64,000 bases of DNA from Vandiemenella viatica (GCA_031002005.1 JARYHS010013630.1:26565112-26629111); one strand, 5' to 3'. Counted from the first letter of the stretch, positions 40,847 through 52,884 are shown. A program made the numbers and translations. Notes: generated by a model not told the origin, from the letters alone.

Positions 40847-41707
40847 TAGGAATGGGCAAATGAATAATATATCGATAAATATCGTATCGATATTTAAAAA
40901 GTATCGATATGTATCTAGAAAAAAAATCGATATCTCGATATTTTTGCATAAAGTAAGTAATCATCTAAAAAAAATCCAAATATTTTTCAAAATATTTAAC
41001 AAATTTTGAAAATTAAAGACACATTCAGGTATTAAGGAAAATTTCATTAATTTATCTATATTTTACAATCTATCAAAGCAGTATTCGTGTAATCTAGACA
41101 TCAGAAGAACACTCTGTTTTATATCTTCCCCCGTCAGTCTACACGTGTTGTCTGGTGCCACCAAGTTAACTGCAGAAGCCACTCTTTCGAAGACACAGAA
41201 GAGGCATGGCACATCAGGTATTTCGTCAACGCATTAAGTGTAATTCATGAATGTAAAAACCTGTTTAAAACAGAGGCAGTTAATTAACGTCAACCCTCAA
41301 CGTCGTAACACGGATGCTTAATCAATATTTTTCAATTATAAAAATAACCTAACAGTTAACATTCATGTATGTTTAAATAAAATGGCGTTAATGTAAACCT
41401 GTTAAAATTTAACAGCTTTTTTTTAACGTTTGACGAAAAGATGTTTAATTACTTTCACTTTTTTTAATACGCTTTCAGAATATGGGATATGTACGTAAAT
41501 TTATCCAACATATATGTAACGTATTAAATTTGATACTGAATTGCATTCGTACAAAATAAAAATAAATAAAAGAATTGGTGCTTAAAATTGATACTCTAAA
41601 TAAACTATCGATTTTTGATATACGGAGAGCAAAAATATCGACTATAAATATCGATAATTAATTTTAAAATATCGATATTTACTGTCGATATTTTTTTCCA
41701 AAGCCTA
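40847..41707 (-). mobile_element. hAT relic B (ATCGATA subterminal repeats)
   Basis: The 861-bp element has 8-bp flanks ATTCCTGC (40839-40846) and ACTCCTGC (41708-41715), one mismatch. The ends are TAGGAATGGGCAAA left and, reverse complemented, TAGGCTTTGGAAAA right. ATCGATA/TATCGAT words crowd both ends (40877-40945 and 41605-41695). A shred of transposase lies inside on the minus strand. Confidence 0.75.
41085..41225 (-). pseudogene. hAT transposase C-terminal relic
   Basis: The minus strand reads 'FERVASAVNLVAPDNTCRL' and 'TGEDIKQSVLLMSRL', ending at a stop about 12 codons later. It lines up with the hAT dimerisation motif 'SERVFS.AG.IV...R..L....V..L.FL'. Everything upstream of this motif is gone or unreadable. 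Confidence 0.6.
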
Positions 41708-41715
41708 ACTCCTGC

Positions 41716-42985
41716 TGTGATCCGATTTCGCAGTTCATCCGCAGTAGACGCAAATGGAGGCACATAAACAGCGTCTTTAATGTCGGGAGACACCAAATGC
41801 TGATCGAGGAGAGGCTGTTGATTACAAACAGCTTGTATCTGTGAACTGTTGTCGAATACTCTATGAGGTTGGAAGTTCAAGACGCTGTACTGCTGTAAAA
41901 GATTCACACTCTTCAGAGAGCAGTACACTGAAAGAGACGTCGCCATATTGAGTGAAAATGAAGGGAGGGTCAGCGAACTGCTGTAAACCTACCGGCAATT
42001 ATGTGAAACTCATAAACCTCCTCATCTTGACAGAACGTCTTTCGATGTGTTTTACCGAGTTGTTACTGAGTCAAACGGCTTCAAAATCGGACAACTCCTT
42101 TTAGAAACCTTGTATTTTGTATGTTGTTACCGTCATACTGTACGCAGCCGTCTGTAGCAGGTTTGTGGAGGCTAAAGGAGAGTCAATGTTTGTGTACTGG
42201 AGAGGCGCGCGCTGATAAGCGAACTAAGCTGCAGTTACCTCTTGCCAGTGGACCTTGACAGGTAGCTGACACGTCCATGTATTGTTGAAAGGTCTCCAAT
42301 TAGAAATTTTGATTAGATTTGATACTTGCCTGCGATTAAACATTGTTTACGAACCAAGCAGAGACTGGCAGAAAAAAATTGTACATAGTATGGAGCAAGG
42401 CCGCATTTAGAATCTGTAGTCCCCTAGGCTATGTTTGTGATGCGGACTCCTCCTTAAATTTTTTTAGTATTTATATCCTCATACGCCAATGTGTTGGCAA
42501 TATTCCACTGCTCCCAACGACAATATGCTCCTAGAATAGGCTATTTGACAGTATTGAAAATATATTACAAATTGTAGACATTCGCGTAGATTAATGCTTA
42601 AGGAAGCTATTTTTGTTAAATCTGAAAGAAAGGTGTATTGTTTTTAATAAAAAAGCGAAATAAAAATCAGATTTTACTTGCCTCTTGTCACGTGACTGAA
42701 AACGCTCTGGGATTGGCGATCACTTTAGTGGCGTCTCCTTCCTGTATGCAGCCTTTCCTATTATCCAAGTTTAGTATGTGTAGTATAAGATAGGCACAAC
42801 AGTTAAATAACTGGATGTTGTGGACGATTTTTCTTAGCTGCAGATAAACAATTATAGATAAATGATAATTTTTTCCAACGAAACTGAATTTATTGTTTAT
42901 TTATTTACCGACCGTGTTCACTTAACCGCACGTAGAAATTGTGATGTTTAAGTGTTCACTTTTAATGAGAAGATATGTAACGATG
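41716..42985. other. Unassigned AT-rich sequence
   Basis: No recognised feature. Confidence 0.4.
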
Positions 42986-42987
42986 CC

Positions 42988-43078
42988 ATGATGTCCAGGT
43001 AGCTGCATAGTTAAAGAGTGCAATAGAATTTGAATATCCTATGTTCGAACCTTCATTAGGATAAATTTTTTTTGTGTC
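42988..43078 (+). mobile_element. tRNA-like head, possible SINE family 4
   Basis: 'gtccaggtagctgcatagtt' fits a box A, and 'tatgttcgaaccttc' a box B, 40 bases further on, followed by a T-rich end. A possible inverted partner with 'aggttcaatcctcgc' lies at 43690-43750 on the minus strand. Neither folds into a convincing tRNA. Confidence 0.3.
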
Positions 43079-45660
43079 TACGTTTTTTTCGTTGCTGTTT
43101 GTTATTTTACAGAATCATGTTTTTATTCGAAGAAGTCATAAAACATCATGCAAACGTTTGAAACATAAATTGCTACCTTACAAGTAAACTTTTATAAAAA
43201 GATAACCTTCCGCTTTTAATTTTCAAACATACCAGAGATACATTGCCATTGCAAAATATCCAAGTGCTCGGCGGTGAATAATAGAATTTATTTTAACAAT
43301 AACATTTCACGCTAATCTTCCAACAGTTCCGGAACGCTTTGAATACCTTTTGTTGGAATTTTTACGTGAAGATACAACTGCATGTTGCCTTTCTGACATA
43401 AATGCGTCTATTTAGGCGGTATTTACTTTTAATGCGCAAGTAATTATCAGTTGTTTTTTTTTTTTTTTTTTTTTACTTTTTATCGGTGTGCAAGTTACGT
43501 CCAGTTTCAGTTTTGAAGTTTTTTTTTTTTTTGTTATGTTTAAAATGTTTATAATACTCTCGCTACCCAAAAATTTGCGAAACATTTGGAAAAAATTAAT
43601 GTTTTGGTGGATTTTAGAAAAATAATATGCGGCGCTACCAAAAGCAACTAGTATCTAAAGGAAACGCCCACATATAACAAAACATATTCCGAAGCGAGGA
43701 TTGAACCTAAGAACCCTAACCTTACTGATACTCACCTTAAACAGCGTACTACATTATCTCAAAGAAATTATGGTGCAAATGATATTTAGAGTAACTGATA
43801 TGCGACTTAATCGCAATTTCGTCTGGGTTTCTACGAGCAAGGTGCAGCGACTTTTTTTTCCTATTTTATCTAGTGCGGGAACACTTACGTTTATTTGGAG
43901 AGTTTTTATTGTTGTGGTTGTAGAGTGATGTACTACACACTATTTATAAACCATATTTCCAATAATTTATACACAAATTCAGAGAAACAAACCAGACGTT
44001 ACTTATGTAGAGTGAGGTCTTGCTGGCACGTGACGTCACGAGTGTTGTTGGCCCGCGCCAGGCAGCAAAGGAGCGTTTTGGCAAGTTTACAAATACTCTA
44101 AAGTTTAACGTTGATTTTTACGTAAAATAAGCACTTTCATCAAAAAATAAGTAGTACGCGGTAAATTATGTGTATCAATAAACTATTTAAAAGCATTTTA
44201 AAAAAATAGTCAAATAGCCTATTATCGATGTAGTATTTTTTAGCTCTCTCCACGACCATCTATGTTGCCCAGGCTATGCCGGCTGGATCCTCCATTTACC
44301 AAGTGGACGTCTGACCCCGCCTGCTTGCAAGAAGAAGGTTCAACACTGACATAATGCGTTACTTGTATCTACTTTTTGTGAGCGTCATTCACAGCGGCCG
44401 AATTGGTCTTACTTCCCTGTTCTTTCTAAGTTATATATTGAATATAAATATGAAATAATAAAGCAAATATTCGTTAATATCGATTACATATTTTTCAGTT
44501 AATAAACCATTTATTACAAAATACTGGTTAGTGTAATGATTGTGAGAACGAAGAACTAAACGTTCGAAACGAGCTTTCTGATGAGTTCCCCAGACTGAAG
44601 TGAACGAGGTAAGCAAGTAACGCTCGCACGTCTTGCACTGATGATCGATAGCTAAGGTGCTGCCTATCGTAGTTACGTCGTTACAACCAAACACCCTAAT
44701 TAATCACAAACTTAAAAGTTTTAATAACGACATGAAAGTGTAACAGTACAAGTGAATTGTACTGTTGTGTGTGCGATGGTTGGCACCCTTGCTGTGAGCC
44801 GAGCGATGTCAAGCAGTCGCGGGGAGTGTATGGTTGTGGCCGGTCGCAGGATGACCCTGCTAGCGGGGACATAAACTATAAACATTACAGATGTGTTGAA
44901 AGGAAAAGTGCTTCACATTCAAAAAACCTTGAAATCTTTGGATACATGAAAGTAATTTTATTGACTGATGGACATCCGGGAGAGAATGTACAAATATTAA
45001 TAAATCACACTGTGCCGAACAGTATATGTCATCAAGGTGTGATAGAATTTTGTTTATTCTCCTCTCACCATAGAGATATATCCTGGATATCCCCAGTCTC
45101 GCAACCGTACGAACATAAAGTAATCGAATTCAGTTGTTTTGTAAAGTTCCCTTGTGCAGAAGTTGGCAGGGACAGTAAAGATTTTAAGATTGTGTAATTA
45201 CAATAGGCCTACATATTGAGATAAAACAAACGATAAATGTTGAATAAGATCTTTAAAACGCATAAGAGAGATTAAACGCACGATATTGATTACTCATACA
45301 CGCATGGCGACAGGAAGACAGCGACTACACTGTTTTTCGACAGCGCTCCACTAATCAGTGCCTTCCCACGCCACGCCAAGCAACTGAGATTCATGAATGC
45401 CGACATAAAGCTTTAAAAAATGACTTAGAACAACTAATTAATTAAATACGAATTAAAAACAGAATTAATATTGAATTCTAAATACACCTGTTTCAATTAT
45501 AAACGAATGTATTTTTTTATACATACGTACTTCAAACAAAACATTAAACCTCGTACATATGTACCGCCTCTACTCGCTGTTTACCTCGCATACCTAACCG
45601 TCTGGACATGAAGGCTAGGGAATTTTAGTTCGTGCTGCACGTGTACGGCAGTGACTTCAA
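43079..45660. other. Unassigned; poly(T) runs and two odd patches
   Basis: Long T runs lie at 43454-43475 and 43510-43522. GTGACGTCAC near 44032 with 'ggagcgttttgg' downstream matches the flank of 9056-9100. The 146-codon plus frame 44757-45197 is Cys-rich at its N-terminus, but I recognise no domain. Confidence 0.35.
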
Positions 45661-45673
45661 TCTATGTTATAAG

Positions 45674-46542
45674 TAGGCTTAGGATCTTTAGGAAAAGTCT
45701 TTTTTTTTCCTTCCTTTGAGCTGAAATGCTGAATTAAACACTGATTCAACGTTACTGATTGTATTTAAATGTATTTTATATAGCATATAAATGCATATTC
45801 AGACCATTTTCCTGGATTTGGTCATATTTCGATAATATTTATGGTTATATGGTCATAATTTGAGGATACTTGGTAGTTTTTTAATAGTACCATGAATTCA
45901 CTAGATATAGATGAGAAGAAATTAAGATAATTATTCACAGAACTGTATTTCTACTATAGATTTGGAGGAAAAAAACAAAATTAATTTTCACTGTGGTCAG
46001 AATTCACCAGTCAAGAATTAAAGTTATACATTATTGTCACTCTATAAACGTAATGTTCCGCCCGCCTTTTAATCTCGACAATGCAGCAGAAGCATGCCTG
46101 TGATGATCCGCGTCAATCAATATCTCAATGAAACATCCTCAGTCATCTTTAAATTTACAGTGCATCAGTAAGTAGACCCACCTCTATGCCGAAAGTAAAA
46201 TTTTCTGAAAGTGAGAAGTTACATAAGGGAATTTAGAGAGGAGTATTTTAGTTCAGATGAAAGAATTCTATTCTGTAAATTATCTGAAATTAGACTCCAA
46301 CAAAACGATTCAAAATTTAATTTCCCAACGGTGCAGTGAGTACACGGGAGCAAATTATGCTGTCCACATGAAAGCGACACTACTAGATGAAATAAATGAT
46401 GTATAATTCAGAATGTTTTTATACATAGTAAATTTAAATGTTTGGTCATATTTTGTCTCTTTTAGGTCATATTTACCCATTTTTAAGGTCATATTTGCCT
46501 GCATATTTCTCTATTTTTTTGGTCATAAAGATCCGAACCCTA
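45674..46542 (+). mobile_element. Small non-autonomous hAT-type element, copy 2
   Basis: The 869-bp element is flanked by GTTATAAG (45666-45673) and GTGATAAG (46543-46550), one mismatch. The right end, reverse complemented, begins TAGGGTTCGGATCTTTATGA; the left end begins TAGGCTTAGGATCTTTAGGA. Its interior is collinear with copy 3 (49769-50632) and inverted relative to copy 1. 'ggtcatatt' words repeat near both ends. No intact transposase. Confidence 0.88.
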
Positions 46543-46550
46543 GTGATAAG

Positions 46551-47495
46551 GGTTATAAGTTTTCATCGTTTAGCCGCGAAGCTGTTGTATTGAAACATTA
46601 TTTTACAGTACAACGATCTGCGAATGCGCGATCGTTGTTGTCGGTTTTAACGAGCATTTCAGGACTTTCGGTGCTAAAACCTTTTCGGGAATAGGTTATC
46701 TTTGCACATGTTTGATATTTATCCAAAAGATGTAGGAATCAGCTTCAGATGATTTTGGTGGAGCGGAGAAAGTCCGTATTTATACAGGAACTGCAATGCT
46801 GAAGGCGTGAAGAGAGAGTATTGTATAAGTAATGCGTTGTTGGTTACCTGAAGAAGAATATCACGTATTGAAATTAGACCAAAAGCGAAGTATCGATAAT
46901 AAGAACTGAAGCGTGAAGCTTTATGAATTACGAGTACTATACTATACAAATTTGTTTGAAATTTACAAAAGTATGACCGTTTATTAAATAAAACAAACGT
47001 ATATAGTGTATAATTGGATTACTGTATTGCAAGAGTAATATTTCCAGGACGTCTACAGTGCTGGCGTAAAACCTGTTATTGGAAGGCCTATTATGTTGAG
47101 AGCTAGGTAAGTGATAAAATGAAAAGACTAATAAACCAACGCCAGGAAGTTAAAGACATAAAATAAATTTATATAACGCCCACTTCAACCGTAAATACAT
47201 GACAGAGGAGGGTGGGTGCGTTGTAACCTGTTTCTGTTATATGTAAACTGTAAGAAATGTTGGCCTCATCTCATCTAGCGATTATTAGTCTTCCAAAAAA
47301 TAAGGAACGGGTTTGAAAATACTGTCTACGTATTCAAAGACTATTTTAAAATGTATTTTCAACATAAAAAGAGGGACAGAAATGGACATCTCTCCTGAGG
47401 TTTGTGATCGAGCTCTTAACCTGAAAGATTTTCGATATTTTTTTAACAATAAGCGAAACTAAATATGGATATATACACTACTGTATGATATTTAA
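46551..47495. other. Unassigned; weak hammerhead-like string
   Basis: CTGAAGA at 46848-46854 and GAAA at 46870-46873 with an AATA/TATT stem between them resemble the hammerhead layout but lack the CGTC block. Probably chance or very old. Confidence 0.3.
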
Positions 47496-47499
47496 CAGA

Positions 47500-47940
47500 G
47501 TGATGAAGAAAGAGAAATTAGTAGAATTAAGGCCACGGGGGCGAAGTTCTGGTGGAGTAGGATTGATAAAACGGGATTGGACAAGATGCTGAATGAGTAC
47601 GTGAGGAAAAGAACGAAAGAGAAACATGCACAGGATAGAACTTAAAGATGAATACTCCAGTGGAATGGACGTATGAAGATGATGTGAAAGGATGGCAAAG
47701 AAAATGGATGATTTGACATTATAAGGGAAGAAGAGTAAGACCAAGACTAGACGGATTAAGGTATTAAATCCCAGTGTAAAAAACAGGAGTAAATTGGATG
47801 GTTCTAGAAGAAGAAGAAGAATCGTGGAGACGCTGGAGAGGACTGCGTTCCAGGCCAGAGGCTGGAAGATGTCCAGGATGGTGGTTAAAATATTCGACAC
47901 TTTCCTTCCATTTTCGGTAAACTCGAAACAAAGGCAGCGA
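47500..47940 (+). mobile_element. Possible LINE 3' end, very decayed
   Basis: Broken frames suggest the basic C-terminal tail of an RTE/L1-like LINE. One stretch, near 47735-47860, reads 'IKVLNPSVKNRSKLDGS' and then 'ETLERTAFQARGWKM'. The match is by style, not by firm motif. Confidence 0.3.
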
Positions 47941-48069
47941 TAATAACCACGTTGTTCACGTGCCCCACCAATAAATAAATTAAAAAAAGACATCAGTGAC
48001 ATGCAACACGTCAAAGACGCATTTTTAAAGGCAATTAAAATTGTGAAGGGTATTTCCATAACGATGGTA

Positions 48070-48279
48070 CACACTTTGACAGTAAATTTGGCCGCCGCTG
48101 AAAAATTCTGTCACTCTTATTTTGCACAATCTGACATCAATGTCATCCTAAGAAACAGTAACGTAATACTGGCTTGCCAGTATTACGTTACTGTTTCCTG
48201 GTATGACATTGATGTCAGATTGTGCAAAATAAGACTGATAGAATTTTTCAGTGGCGGCCAAATTTATTGTCAAAGTGTG
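48070..48279. mobile_element. 210-bp palindromic MITE
   Basis: It is flanked by TA (48068-48069 and 48280-48281). Two arms of 104 bp, about 90-95% alike by eye, meet at a 2-nt centre (48174-48175). Each end begins CACACTTTGACA and continues into 'aaatttggccgcc'. A TA duplication and simple inverted ends suit a Tc1/mariner-type MITE. There is no coding content; the open frames on both strands are by-products of the palindrome. Confidence 0.85.
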
Positions 48280-48773
48280 TACAAGAAGTATGACGGAAAA
48301 TTCAGACAATTTTTCGGAGGATGCAACCGACATCACATAAAGGTAGGCAACCCAACAAACATACATGAAGGTTGGGGAAAGGCAGTTAAGATGGTGTGAG
48401 TTTTAAACTTTAGTGATACCATCAGGGGAGTTTTCCACCAAACATAATTTTCTAGTTTGGAACAAAGCCCGCAGCAGAACCTAATTAAGTGATAAAGGTG
48501 AAAGTTCGGGACAGTGCTGGCAGTTATCTGTGTATTTGCATACCGGCGGTGGGTCTTGTTGATGTTTTACGATGTCACAATGTCATGAGGGCTTGGTGCA
48601 GATGGAGTCGACATATCTGTGCATTAAAAATAATACCACTTCAGTTCACAACAAAAATTGTAATGTGAAACAAGAATAAAAGATTTTGTTGTTTTCGCAG
48701 CCCATCATATTAATATAATACAATTTGCTTACGGGATTAATGCTGCGTTGAAATACTCCTGCTTCTTCTTCTT

Positions 48774-48811
48774 CCCGACGTTTCGACCAGGGCTTAGGTC
48801 TTCATCAGGGG
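48774..48811 (-). ncRNA. Hammerhead-ribozyme-like core, left arm
   Basis: Minus strand: helix I CCC (complement of 48809-48811), CTGATGA (48802-48808), one extra A, helix II GACC/GGTC (48797-48800 with 48785-48788), GAAA (48781-48784), then CGTC and GGG (48774-48776) closing helix I. ACGT is self-complementary, so helix III would form only between two molecules. This is the best kept of the hammerhead-like cores apart from 34131-34171. Confidence 0.6.
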
Positions 48812-48973
48812 CCGTCTACCGAATCTACTACAGACTGTGACCCACAGATATTAAATTGTAAAAAGCATATCTCTGGATAATCGATATTGTCAAACAATCG
48901 ACAGTACAAATACGTAAACAACCAGCATGCCAGTCTCCAGCAGGTCACAGTCTGTAGCAGATTTGGTAGACGG

Positions 48974-49014
48974 CCCCTGATGAAGACGTAAGTAAGCCCT
49001 GGTAGAAACGCAGG
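48974..49014 (+). ncRNA. Hammerhead-ribozyme-like core, right arm (degraded)
   Basis: CTGATGA (48977-48983) and GAAACG (49005-49010) are kept, but helix II is broken (GACG against GGTA) and the CGTC cleavage block reads CGCA. It is the inactive-looking partner of the left-arm copy. Confidence 0.5.
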
Positions 49015-49249
49015 GAAGAAGAGAAGTAGCAGTATTTCAACGCAGCATTAATCCAGTAAGTAAATTATATTATATGAAACAAGAATTGACAGAGAGCGAT
49101 TTGAGGCTACGAATCCGTTGCGTCTTGTTGCTCGGTATATTCTCACACCCAGCTATAATCTGGAGTGTCATGTAATGCCTTGTGCAGATGCTCATGTTGT
49201 ACTGGCGATGCTTGAACAAGGTGATGCAGTACGGGACTAACGTTTACGG

Positions 49250-49750
49250 TGTTAGATACAGAATTGGCTGGGATTGCGGAGGAGGGCAGCTAGATTTATT
49301 TGTGGAAATTGCCACAGATCACAGTAAATATTATGATATGGTATGATGTGGAAAGTAGCTTGAGAGTTACTGCGAGATAGAATGAGAGTGAAGAGCGTGC
49401 TGGGAGTGATGAGGCCTGCGTGAACACAGGTACAAGACTTAAGAGAAGTTCCTGGAAGGGAACACATAATCATCCCGAGGAGTTGGTACAGGATTTGATG
49501 CATAAGGGGATGGGAAAACTTTCTTTTGGAGGTGATGATTCAGAGATTGAAATAAATTACCGAGGAAAGTGTCGAATATTTTATCAAAAACACTGAAAGA
49601 AATTAAAATTCGTTAATCAGAAAAGTAGGTGAGTGGAAAAATTACAGTCAAGAATTTAATACATAAAAAAATAGAAATGGGAAAATAGTTGTGTAGCGAA
49701 ATTTCCACCGGATCATGTGCTCGATTGCAATTAAATTTAATTAATTAAAA
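49250..49750 (+). mobile_element. CR1-like LINE, 5'-truncated 3' end
   Basis: The C-terminal region is readable in pieces: 'LQRRAARFICGNCHRSQ'-like near 49275-49325, 'DRMRVKSVLGVMRP'-like near 49378-49425, 'KTLKEIKIR' near 49588-49615. The family 3' terminus follows: 'gcgaaatttccaccggatca', 'tgtgctcgattgcaattaaa' and an 'tttaattaattaaaa' end. A hAT-type element begins 20 bp downstream. Confidence 0.8.
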
Positions 49751-49768
49751 AACACCGATCGTTATAAG

Positions 49769-50632
49769 CAGGGTTCGGATCATTATTATAAGTCATAATT
49801 GTTTTCCTGTTATCTTTTTAAGCTGTAAAGCTGGATTAAACATTGATCAAACTTTTCTGATTGTACTTAAATCTATTTTATATAGCATCGTAAATGCATG
49901 TTCAACCCATTTTCTAGTTTTTGTCATATTACGATAATATTTATGGTCATATGGTCATATTTTGAGGAATAATCTGATAATTTTTTAATTGTACCGGGAA
50001 TTCACTAGAAGAAATTGAGACAATTATTTACAGAACTGTACCCCTATTAAACAAAAATAATTGTTACTGAATTCAACAGTCAAGAATTAAGTCATACCTT
50101 ACTGTCACTCTCTCTAAACGTTAATGTTCCGTTCGCCTTTCAATCTCGACGATGCAGCAGCAGCATACCTGTGTCGAGCCGTGTCAATCAGTGTCCCACT
50201 GTCACCAATGGTTTTAAAAAAAATCTTCAGTCAGTGTTAAATCTGCAATGGATCAATGAGTGCCGCTACGCCTAAAACAAAATTTTCTGAAAATTCGAAG
50301 TTACGGATCTACGTAAACTAATTTTGAGAGGAGTATTTCAGTAAGGACGAAAGAGTTCTCTTCTGTAAATTATGTACAATTAAAGTGACTTCAAAAAAGC
50401 AATTTAAAAATTTAATTTCCCAATGGTGCAGTATGTTCACGAAAGCAAATTATGAAAGCGACACTACTTGATAAAATAAATGATCAATAATTGAGGATGT
50501 TTTGATGTACCGGCATAGTAAATTTAAGTGTTTGGTCGTATTTTGTCATTTTTAGGTCGTATTTACCACTTTTTAGGGTCATATTTGCATGCATATTTCA
50601 CTATTTTTTGGGACATAGAGATCTGAATCGTA
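49769..50632 (+). mobile_element. Small non-autonomous hAT-type element, copy 3
   Basis: The 864-bp element is flanked by GTTATAAG (49761-49768) and GTTGTAAG (50633-50640), one mismatch. The left end CAGGGTTCGGATCATTATTA is the best kept left end of the three copies. It is collinear with copy 2. Confidence 0.88.
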
Positions 50633-50640
50633 GTTGTAAG

Positions 50641-51370
50641 ATTCGTTTTCGTCTTGTTTAAAGAAAAATTCTAGCCAGCTGGCAGTTGCATTGCAGTGGC
50701 TAGCGCATGTCGAATCTGTAGTGGGTGGTTTTAGTTAAGCGTTGTGCCCGTTCCGTGTTGTGTGTCGACGTAATACACTGTAGGAACTGAATAATATCGT
50801 AGCAGTGTAATCCCCGAGGGCTCTCGTAAACATAACGATCACTGTTATTGCTCACTACCTGTTACCTTTTATTGTTCTCCGGATTGACTGCAGTTCCTCC
50901 TGTTAATTATCTTCAGTCTTTACGCCGCTATTAAGCGCGGCAGATACAATTAAACAACAAATGAATAGTCGACTGTTGGAATTACTTTTTCATTTATTGA
51001 TACTTCTTGAAACACGTGTATCGAACAATTCATCTCCAAAGATATTAATCCAAGCACATAATTACTTAAAGGCTTTTAATTGGAACGTCCAGTACCATAA
51101 ATGAGTTGCCTGTGGAATAGCCAGGGGGCACACATACCCAGAAAACAGCCTAACATACAACGGCTAAACTAACACTTCAACTGAAGAGAGGGGACTTTTT
51201 ATTTTATTTTTAACAATAAAAGCACAATTTCGTTTGGAGTAGCAAATGCATACAACATACAAAAAATATTTCTTTTATTTTTATGTTTGAACACATATTT
51301 TAATTACTTTTGTATACATTCAACTTGTTCTTCTTAAAAACTTCCACATTATATTTATGGTATATGATAT
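50641..51370. other. Unassigned
   Basis: No recognised feature. Confidence 0.4.
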
Positions 51371-51374
51371 TATT

Positions 51375-51745
51375 ATTATTATCTGCGAATGGTCCCTATC
51401 GGATCACGCATAGGCTTGATTCTCATCATGGCTTGGGCTTGTGATTAACAATTTGTCCAATGTTTCCAATGCGTATTTATAAGCAGGAATCGTCAGTTCC
51501 TGGATCAATGGCGGAAGCTGAAGTGTTGCCATATGTATGCGATTCGTGTGTCTTATATTTTCGACGATATGTGTATTTTTGTTTGTGAAATATGTAGTTT
51601 ATAAGGTGGAGATTGGGAATCGTCACAACATTGGCCTTTGTGATGGCCGAAAACCACGTAGAAACAGAATTCAGGTCGTGCAGTATGCGGGATCCAGGAC
51701 TCCAACCTGGTTCACTGTACCTCCCAGATCCAAATAGCTAGCGGG
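51375..51745 (+). repeat. Unclassified interspersed repeat X, copy 2
   Basis: This is the longest copy. The blocks in order are 'tgcgaatggtccctatcgga', 'catcatggcttgggcttgtg', 'cgattcgtgtgtcttatatt', 'gtttgtgaaatatgtagttt', 'ggagattgggaatcgtcaca' and 'gggatccaggactccaacct'. The end 'cctcccagatccaaat' matches copy 3 ('cctccgcgatccag'). Confidence 0.6.
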
Positions 51746-52880
51746 ATAAGATCTATACGTAAATAAAAATATACAATGAGGTCATTCTTTACTAACCAAA
51801 AATATAGAGCGATCAAAAGTATCATAATCATCCAAAAACAAAAAACACAAACAAATCAGGTGTGAAGGGAGTAACGCTTGACATTTTGTTGGACCACGTT
51901 CAGAAACGCGCGAATCTTTCGATCCTAAGACCACAAAGCCTTTTATTGATGGTTTCTTAAGGGTGTCTTCGGAAACTATTTTTGTACGTAAAAGGTCAAC
52001 CAGTGAGAACACAGTGTTAAACAGGTGAAAAATTATTTTAACGTACTTCGTTACTTTCGTAGATTGTGAAGTACGCTTGCGGAATATCGTACAATATCCT
52101 ACCATGTTCGTATTTAATGGTTGAGTGCCAAACTGTTTATCAAACACAATGGCACCTTCAAGAAAGACATGTAAGACCTTCACTGGAGGGTAACTCACAA
52201 CAGAATACAAAACAATACGATATGTTAATATCGTATCAGATAATAATTTACTTTTGCAAATACTGACTTAAAATAACTAACTATTTAAAATCATTTAAAC
52301 AATATTGAATGAAATAAACAAACCCAAATGTACATTAACAGAGTAAAGAAAAATGTTTTCGCCCATAAATGAATAGGTGTTTTCTGAAAGGGCATAATCG
52401 ACATTTTTTCACTTTTGTCTTTTCTGGCGTTTTTTGTTCCTTGAGAATAGAGCTATCAGTTTCTTTTGACAAGGCATAGTAGGACGTGTTAATATGACAT
52501 ATTTAAAATGAAAATACCATATAAAACTAAACAAAAATTTGTTTAGGCTTCTGCATTGGTTTACCTTTGCTCACATACGCTCTTTCAAAACAACACTGAT
52601 CCAAATACTTTTAATTTAACTTAAAAGGGCCTGAAATGTCTGTTCTGTTAGAACGTATCTTAAAAGAGTACTGAATTGCGTTGTGTGTCCTAGAAGATAA
52701 ATTCCATTTAAAAAACAAATAAAAAATCAAAGTTGTTTCTGGTTTACCGAGGTAGATTTCGTCTAAACCATTGTTAAAAATTTCTGGAAAAGAGTAATGC
52801 TAAAGATAATTTGATTGTATCTGTGAAATGACTCTTTCCCAGCGCACACGTTGTGGTATACCGCAGAATTCATTGCGATC
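51746..52880. other. Unassigned AT-rich sequence
   Basis: No recognised feature. A 142-codon minus frame at 51782-52210 has no known motif. Confidence 0.4.
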
Positions 52881-52884
52881 TAAT

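Larger units (their letters stand above)
48678..49074. mobile_element. Penelope-like terminal-repeat inverted pair, copy 2
   Basis: A 397-bp insertion is flanked by an exact 12-bp duplication TGAAACAAGAAT (48666-48677 and 49075-49086). Its arms run over about 130 bp (48705-48843 and 48944-49070) around a spacer of about 100 bp, with a short unpaired left tail. Each arm holds a hammerhead-like core. The architecture matches 33881-34261, but the sequences belong to a different family. Confidence 0.75.

Noticed and set aside
44560..44600. Hammerhead-like CTGATGAG next to CGAAAC near 44570
   Set aside because: The two blocks occur in the wrong order (GAAAC before CTGATGA) for the type seen elsewhere and no helices close.
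44757..45197. 146-codon plus-strand open frame with a Cys-rich start
   Set aside because: No recognisable domain, AT-rich codon use like the flanks, and no splice or promoter evidence; treated as chance.
47478..48074. 198-codon minus-strand open frame
   Set aside because: It lies opposite purine-rich sequence that may be a LINE tail; the hydrophobic, Leu/Phe-rich translation is what such complement strands give by chance.
48001..48399. 132-codon frame with a matching minus-strand frame
   Set aside because: Both come from the palindromic MITE, which reads nearly the same on either strand.
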